Positions 12,195 through 13,395 of a stretch of 13,395 nt of DNA are shown in pieces. How positions within the stretch are numbered: the stretch's first letter is position 1; the number at the start of each line of letters is the position of its first letter. Made by a program: the position numbers and the translations under genes. Source of the stretch: Methanomassiliicoccaceae archaeon (lineage in GTDB: Archaea; Thermoplasmatota; Thermoplasmata; Methanomassiliicoccales; Methanomethylophilaceae); the NCBI GenBank assembly GCA_016282555.1, contig JAEEKU010000021.1:1-13395 (forward strand). Reading direction: 5' to 3'. The notes beneath the pieces are model-generated. The model was not told the origin of the DNA. It did not search any database and saw only the letters and a program-made list of their open reading frames with translations.

Positions 12195-13040
12195 TTGATC
12201 GGCAAAACAGTGGCGGACATAATGACTCCGGCACCCATAGTGGCCGAGGTCCCCGGTTCGAGAAACAGCGCGATCAACCTGATGGTCAGGAACGGGCTCA
12301 CCGGACTGCCCGTCGTGAGATCCCAGGACGGAAACCTCGTCGGAATCGTTTCCAGAAAAGACATTTTCCGCAATTTCGAGGAGGATCAGCTGTCTCTCAT
12401 CATGAGGAAGAAGATCATCACCATATCCTCGGACAAGACCGTGGAGGATGCGGCCGACATATTCTACAAACAGAGAATCCACAGGCTGCCCGTCGTGGAA
12501 GGCTCCAGACTCGTCGGGATTGTCACCCCCACCGATCTCCTCCGCGTAATGAAGGATACCGTTACGAACCTGAAAGCCGAAGACGTCATCAGAAGCGTGT
12601 GCGTCACGGCTTACGAGGACGAGCCTCTGTCGTATACGGTGGCGGCCATGAGGATCAGCGACGTCTCCGCGGTTCCGGTTCTGGATGCCCGCGGGAGACT
12701 CGTAGGAATACTGACGGACCGCGACCTTTTCAGCGATCAGATGAAGGATCCCGAGACCCTGAAATCCCTGGGCATCGATATAGGGGATTACGCCGGATAC
12801 AGGAACGTTCTTCCCCTGTTCTATTCCGTCAGCGAGGATTACTTCGATGACAGGAAGGTCTCGGAATTCATGATCAGGAATCCGACGACCGTGTTCAAGA
12901 AGACGAATGTCGCCGAAGTAGCCAGAATCATGCTTTCCCGCGATTTCGGACAGATTCCGGTACGCGGAACGAAAGACGAACTCATCGGCATGGTTTACGA
13001 CGTCGATGTCCTCTGCGCGATAGGTAATTCAAATGAATGA
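12195..13040 (+). CDS. Four-CBS-domain protein (two Bateman modules)
   Basis: 281 residues consisting only of CBS domains. CBS1 about 7-60 (VADIMTPAPIV, then GLPVVRSQDGNLVGIVSRKDI), CBS2 about 66-120 (HRLPVVEGSRLVGIVTPTDL), CBS3 about 128-182 (AVPVLDARGRLVGILTDRDL), a linker, and CBS4 about 220-276 (KVSEFMIRNPTTVF, then IPVRGTKDELIGMVYDVDVL). CBS pairs bind adenosine nucleotides or S-adenosylmethionine and act as energy or metabolite sensors. No effector domain is attached, so it probably works on a partner. The start is a TTG at 12195, one base after the uspA stop; an in-frame GTG lies 15 bases further on. The end overlaps glyS by 8 bases. Adjacent to the ATP-binding UspA, which hints at joint adenylate sensing (inference). 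Confidence 0.93.
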   Translation: MIGKTVADIMTPAPIVAEVPGSRNSAINLMVRNGLTGLPVVRSQDGNLVGIVSRKDIFRNFEEDQLSLIMRKKIITISSDKTVEDAADIFYKQRIHRLPVVEGSRLVGIVTPTDLLRVMKDTVTNLKAEDVIRSVCVTAYEDEPLSYTVAAMRISDVSAVPVLDARGRLVGILTDRDLFSDQMKDPETLKSLGIDIGDYAGYRNVLPLFYSVSEDYFDDRKVSEFMIRNPTTVFKKTNVAEVARIMLSRDFGQIPVRGTKDELIGMVYDVDVLCAIGNSNE

Positions 13041-13395
13041 CGGCAGCGGAAACGATCTGATGTCCCTCTGCCGGCGCAGAGGATTCATCTGGCCTTCCTT
13101 CGAGCTTTACGGGGGAGTAGCCGGAATGTACGACTACGGGCCTCTGGGATTCGCTCTGAAGAACAACATCGTCGACGTGTGGAGATCGATATACAAGGGG
13201 CGCGAGGGATTCGTCGAGATCGATTCCGAGACCGTGTGCCCCAAAGAGGTTCTGGCCGCTTCCGGGCACGTCGAGAACTTCGCGGATTACATAACCTACT
13301 GCAAAGAGTGCGGAGCCCCCTACAGGGCGGACCACATGGTCAAGGGATTCTACGAAAATCCGGACGTGCTTACCCCGGAAGAGCTGGAGGAAGCG
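13033..13395 (+). CDS. glyS: Glycyl-tRNA synthetase (class II, archaeal/eukaryal type), N-terminal part
   Basis: Partial: 121 codons up to the right edge, frame open. Charges tRNA-Gly. Recognised by CRRRGFIWPSFELYGGVAGM (13-32) followed by YDYGPLG (33-39), EIDSETVCPKEVLAASGHV (62-80) and ENFAD (81-85), all typical of the homodimeric class II enzyme, then YCKECGAPYRADH (89-101), where CxxC and the RADH block form the usual insert. ATG 13033 overlaps the CBS gene stop by 8 bases; Met10 is an alternative start. Being last in the visible operon, it may be translated by coupling, though an internal promoter cannot be excluded. Confidence 0.95.
   Translation, partial: MNDGSGNDLMSLCRRRGFIWPSFELYGGVAGMYDYGPLGFALKNNIVDVWRSIYKGREGFVEIDSETVCPKEVLAASGHVENFADYITYCKECGAPYRADHMVKGFYENPDVLTPEELEEA

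Noticed and set aside
1..13395. CRISPR arrays, insertion sequences, integrase or attachment sites
   Set aside because: No spaced direct repeats, transposase-like reading frames or terminal repeats were found; gene content is ordinary chromosomal and base composition is even except for the AT island near 6000.

Overview
The window looks like a chromosomal segment from a euryarchaeon. I infer Thermoplasmata, most likely a Methanomassiliicoccales-type methanogen. The archaeal markers are a Trm5-type tRNA (guanine-37-N1) methyltransferase, diphthine synthase Dph5, a fused ADP-forming acyl-CoA synthetase and an archaeal/eukaryal-type GlyRS. Most genes have a TATA-like box about 27-30 bases before the start codon, which is the layout of leaderless archaeal transcripts. 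None of the 13 complete genes with a readable stop ends in TAG (4 TAA, 9 TGA). This fits a pyrrolysine-decoding lineage, although no pyl gene is present, so the assignment is inference.

Left part, about 1-3800. On the minus strand lie a truncated Na+/Ca2+-type exchanger, an S66 (LdcA/MccF) peptidase, trm5 and dph5. Between the peptidase and trm5, on the plus strand, is a dCTP deaminase/dUTPase-family gene with two oddities: glycine at the catalytic glutamate position, and no in-frame stop before it runs antisense into trm5. A hairpin plus T6 tract lies in the dcd/trm5 convergence.

Centre, about 3800-8560. A 698-residue ADP-forming acyl-CoA synthetase (minus) is followed upstream by a 362-base gene-free stretch. 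That stretch has an AT-rich part full of A/T tracts and a GC-rich part that folds into several helices behind a TTTATC promoter-like box, a candidate unrecognised structured RNA. Beyond it is a minus-strand protein that resembles SprT-like metallopeptidases but whose HExxH site is eroded to SVILH. Divergent from it on the plus strand are an AhpD/carboxymuconolactone decarboxylase-like protein with half of its CxxC, an unrecognised 166-residue protein, and a HesB/IscA-like Fe-S protein.

Right part, about 8560-13395. A minus-strand aldo/keto reductase with two C-terminal 4Fe-4S motifs is divergent from a tightly packed plus-strand operon: a TrxR-fold flavoprotein without the redox CxxC (ferredoxin/NAD(P)-reductase-like), an SsnA-like amidohydrolase, a UspA ATP-binding protein, a four-CBS protein, and glyS, which runs off the window. 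Gene ends overlap by 4, 11 and 8 bases or are 1 base apart.

The themes are redox and Fe-S metabolism, nucleotide-pool and energy sensing, and translation fidelity (Trm5, Dph5, GlyRS). I see no mobile element, CRISPR array, tRNA or rRNA. The points most worth following up are the candidate structured RNA, the degenerate SprT-like protein, and the dcd gene with missing stop and missing glutamate.
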